Source: Acanthosoma haemorrhoidale (Eukaryota > Arthropoda > Insecta > Hemiptera > Acanthosomatidae). Taken from it: DNA of 64,000 bases. The DNA is taken from NCBI GenBank assembly GCA_930367205.1, contig OV884012.1:56937239-57001238 (forward strand), in the 5' to 3' direction. Below, piece after piece: positions 61,101 to 64,000 of the stretch (positions within the stretch are counted from its first letter, which is position 1; each line of letters starts with the position of its first letter). The notes under the pieces are model-generated. The model was not told where the DNA came from, did no database searches, and saw only the letters and a list, made by a program, of their open reading frames with translations. A program made the translations under genes and the position numbers.

Positions 61101-62180
61101 GCCCCAACCAGGAATAATGGTACATCTAAAAAAAAAAGCAATTTGTATAAAATAACTTCTAAAGTTTTTTATTTCTTCGTTTAAATTTAATTAATTCTTT
61201 TATTGGTTTTTATTTGGGGTAGTCTGCTACTAATCTGACAAATGCGTCTGGGTACAATAGCACCTATTTTCCCTGCCCAGTGAAATTATAATACAGTTTA
61301 TTCTGCCCAAATTCGTAAGTTATGCGATATGGTATTTTCTTCATAAAAAATAGCTGGGGTTTAAAAATAAAGTGACATTGTTAACCCTAAATCTCAAATT
61401 TTTAGTTGTTCCATTATTCCAAGAGGGAAGCTGTGGTTTTAAATTTGCTATATTTAATAAGATATTTTTCATAAATGTATAGCTTATTACTAAATATAAA
61501 TTTAATTAAATATATATACATTTATAATTACAGTGACTTTCACTCCCTAACTAATGGATATACATATAACTTCAGTTGTATTCCATAATTATATTAAATA
61601 AGATAATAATGTAGTAAAATAGCAGGTTGCATTTCATTTTTTTGTATTTATTTTTTTTCTAGCGATAGTTTCAATTATACATTCCTGTATAAATATTCGA
61701 ATATAAGGCAATATGTAGTTTATAATTTAACAATTGTACTGGATACGGTTAGCAAAAGCTTGCCTAGGCGTATTAAAAATTCGACAACAATATTATATAA
61801 GTTATGCACTTTACGTATAGGCGAAGCATCTTCCGTTTGGGTTTATTCAATTTTTATACTCACTGTTAAAAATAATGGAATTATAATATTTTAATGCAAA
61901 ACCTGTCCGTTCCCAAATTAAAAAGCCTGATTTTCAATGACCGCATGCATTAAATTAACAAATGCATCATTGAAAATCTATTACCAAAATATTTCATAAT
62001 AGACTAATCAAGAAGTATCCCGGTGATATAACTGTATACCTATTTCAACTAACTTTATGGACAATTAAATTTCTCTTATAGTACTAAAGAACTAATTCTT
62101 TAGATTTTTTGAAATTCCAAATTAAATGGTAACACCCTGTACATAAAATAAAGCAACATATAATAAACGATCATAAGCAT
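58111..62180. other. Gene-empty AT-rich stretch
   Basis: Very AT-rich, with TA microsatellite at 59,893-59,915 and many T- or A-runs. The longest frames (61-98 codons) have AT-driven composition and no motif. Nothing else is visible. Confidence 0.5.
59893..59915. repeat. (TA)n microsatellite
   Basis: Eleven uninterrupted TA units; it produces Tyr-Ile runs in short frames on both strands. Confidence 0.9.
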
Positions 62181-62185
62181 GAAAT

Positions 62186-62191
62186 GTCTAC
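62186..62191 (-). terminator. Candidate poly(A) signal of the 63.2-kb gene
   Basis: AATAAAG on the minus strand (CTTTATT on the plus strand). If used it gives a 3' UTR of about 1 kb containing the inverted repeat at 62,222-62,397. Confidence 0.35.
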
Positions 62192-62221
62192 TCTTTATTA
62201 CAGTATTAATTTATAGCTATA

Positions 62222-62397
62222 CTCGCGAGGATGAGAGTATTGACAAGAGTAGAGGGAATGAAAGGCCTTACCCCCTTCACAACCAACCTCTTACTTCTTG
62301 ATCCCAATGCCTGGAATCTAGGTGCCTTTCATTCCAGTTTTAATTGAATGGAGCCTATCTTTCCACCACTTGTGTCAGTACTCTCATCGTCTCGTGT
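62222..62397. repeat. Imperfect inverted repeat, about 175 bp
   Basis: The left arm (CGCGAGGATGAGAGTATTGACA at its core, 62,224-62,245) pairs with the right arm ending CTCATCGTCTCG (62,374-62,395) with few mismatches. An inner pair also exists: GGAATGAAAGGC on the left against GCCTTTCATTCC on the right. The local GC is above the surroundings. It may be a small foldback MITE or a stem in the 3' UTR RNA. The minus strand also reads DDESTDTSGGKIGSIQLKLE before a stop, which could be a small coding exon; no good acceptor supports that. Confidence 0.5.
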
Positions 62398-63199
62398 ATA
62401 ATACAAAAAATAGGACAAAATAAGCTTAATACCATAATTTGTAAATAAAAATGATAAACATCATATTGTTATAATCACGATTAGTGAATCAGAAGTAATA
62501 GATATTGAAAATGAAATCAAATTAGAAAAAATAATCTCAACTAATCTATTGAATGTATACACTTCTCATTTATGAAATATATAATTTTGGTTCTATTCTT
62601 AAGATAATGATTTTCAATACACAACAATTTTAGGGCCAAGAAAAATAAAAGATAAACTTGGTAACTAAGCCATTAGGAGATCAGTTAAATAACAATGCCA
62701 ATAAATAAGAAAATAATTACTTCATAAGTAATGATAATCTCATTATTGATATTACTTAAATAGTATTTGATCATTTTATCATTTCCCGCCTACAGTGAGT
62801 TCTATAATTAAAACTAAGTGGAAACAATAAAAAAAATATCACAATGGCTTAGCATAACAGTAATGAATGACGATTATCACCAAACTAACATTTGTCAGCT
62901 AACGGCCTAGAAACAACTATCAAGTGTGAGGCTTCTTTCGATCCTGTGTGAAGCTTTTTCTTGTGGTGAATTGTAACCACTTTACAATATTTGATACTAA
63001 CCCAGCAGCTATAGTACAGCATCACTATAAGTGTCCGACATCCATACAGGATCAGTAAGAGAAGAAAGGGCTATAGAATCAGTTATTATCACTATGACTG
63101 TACGAACTGCTCTCCTCTGAGCAGTACTCTACAGACCAGTGGCAAAAGCCTCACCTAAATAGTGCTCTATAACGAATCAGATTCACTACATTAGCACTA

Positions 63200-63719
63200 C
63201 TAGACTGGGGTGCCAAAGTTGGCATCTCCGAAACCGTCGATGTAAGTACTGACATCAACCTTATAATGTGTCGACTTGTCACTCTCACTCCCCTGCCTAA
63301 TTAGGTCATGGTTCCTATAGTCGGCTTTGGAGGTAGCATCGCTCCTGTGGTATTCTGTCCGCGGATCAGATATCCTACGATCATTGTGCCTGTGGTTGTC
63401 TTTTATAAAATTTTCTTGTTCAAATTTGGCATCCAGTCGTGTCTCTATAGGCCGGTTATTCTCTTTAGGGATGTCGAACCTCGCCACATGTGCATCATGT
63501 TGGTGTGATGGCTTTCTACTAGCTGGTTCTGAATGCTCCTTCCAGCTTCCACTTGGTGTCAGCGTACGGAATATCTTTTGTAGTGTTGTCACTCCTATGT
63601 GGAGAGGGCTAGTAGGTTCCTTCTCCTTCTCGTACTTCTCCTCAATCTCGACTACCTGACCATTAGAGTCCTTTTCAGAAATCCTAGGACTGCTGGTGTA
63701 GCTACTTTCTGATATATCC
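63200..63719 (-). CDS. Last coding exon of an unidentified charged protein with PDZ-ligand-like end
   Basis: A good acceptor (TATTTTTACAG) precedes base 63,719 on the minus strand. 172 codons plus one carried-over base follow, up to TAG at 63,200-63,202. The peptide begins DISESSYTSSPRISEKDSN, passes EIEEKYEKEKEPTSPLHIG and TTLQKIFRTLTPSGSWKEH, then a very hydrophilic His/Arg/Asp-rich stretch (DNHRHNDRRISDPRTEYHR), and ends YIDGFGDANFGTPV. The final T-P-V fits the class I PDZ-binding pattern (S/T-x-hydrophobic). The composition fits a disordered cytoplasmic tail of a membrane or scaffold protein. No domain is recognised; upstream exons lie beyond 63,720, probably outside the window. The internal Met frame at 63,592 is not the start. 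Confidence 0.65.
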
Positions 63720-64000
63720 CTGTAAAAATAATATTTTAAGCATAAAATATCAAACTAATACTAAGTACAATTAATAATGTAACTAATAAACACATGAGGA
63801 TTGCTATGTTAGTTTCTTTTAATATTATCAAACATTAATTAAGTTTTTTTTTTTTCATTTTACTTAACAAATTAAATCTGACTCAAAACAAAAGGCGCAT
63901 TATTGGCCTGATAGGCAAAAAAGTTATGACCGATCCAGACTCTTTAGTGGTATTGACATACTTTTATGAAGCATTTCAATTTTTTAGAGAGAAAACTGCT
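63720..64000 (-). other. Intron upstream of the 63.2-kb exon
   Basis: AT-rich, with no donor or second exon recognised before the window edge. Confidence 0.4.

Noticed and set aside
63308..63659. 66- and 110-codon plus-strand frames
   Set aside because: Shadows of the spliced minus-strand exon that has a proper acceptor and stop.

Overview
This window looks like AT-rich nuclear DNA from an arthropod, most likely an insect. The evidence is spliced genes with GT/AG introns, AATAAA poly(A) signals, a mariner relic, Tc1-like and jockey-type elements, BEL/Pao-like solo LTRs and MITEs. I cannot name the species. There are no bacterial-type operons, rRNA genes or CRISPR arrays. Most long reading frames are shadows or transposon remains; the real genes are few, split into short exons, and partly invisible to a simple ORF scan.

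Region by region. 1-12.5 kb is transposon debris: a decayed jockey copy (2.7-4.5 kb), two jockey 3' ends (5.65-5.9 and 10.9-11.5 kb), and an unnamed repeat (7.6-8.45 kb) bounded by a 147-bp direct repeat and followed by a broken gag-like frame. 12.5-26.9 kb holds three kinds of item: two copies of a poly(A)-tailed repeat, a membrane-anchor last exon on the minus strand (13,856-13,975) and a tRNA-like SINE remnant, then at 25.7-26.9 kb a solo LTR with an exact 5-bp target duplication next to a MITE.

27.5-39.2 kb carries the most striking gene: a divergent SmD2 (SNRPD2-like) core spliceosomal protein on the plus strand. Its three recognisable coding exons join with preserved phase, and its last exon runs on into a Gln-rich, tandemly repeated tail of about 200 residues absent from ordinary SmD2. 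Its 7.3-kb intron holds a MITE, an old reverse transcriptase fragment and an antisense jockey copy with an open 423-codon frame.

39-51 kb has the first exon of a single-pass membrane protein in a GC-rich start region (42,664-42,981, minus), a Tc1-like transposase relic, a third copy of the poly(A)-tailed repeat, a fragment of a multi-copy 'GCDT' protein, and a second copy of the 7.6-kb repeat split by another solo LTR with its own exact target duplication.

51.7-57.7 kb holds a compact two-exon gene for a secreted protein with 54-residue repeats and a Ser-rich tail, and, tail-to-tail with it, a paralogue broken by frameshifts. A mariner remnant that has lost catalytic residues lies in the first intron of the broken copy. 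58-62 kb is AT-rich and nearly empty. At 62.2-63.7 kb the last exon of a minus-strand gene ends in a class I PDZ-ligand-like C-terminus; its long 3' region contains an imperfect inverted repeat.
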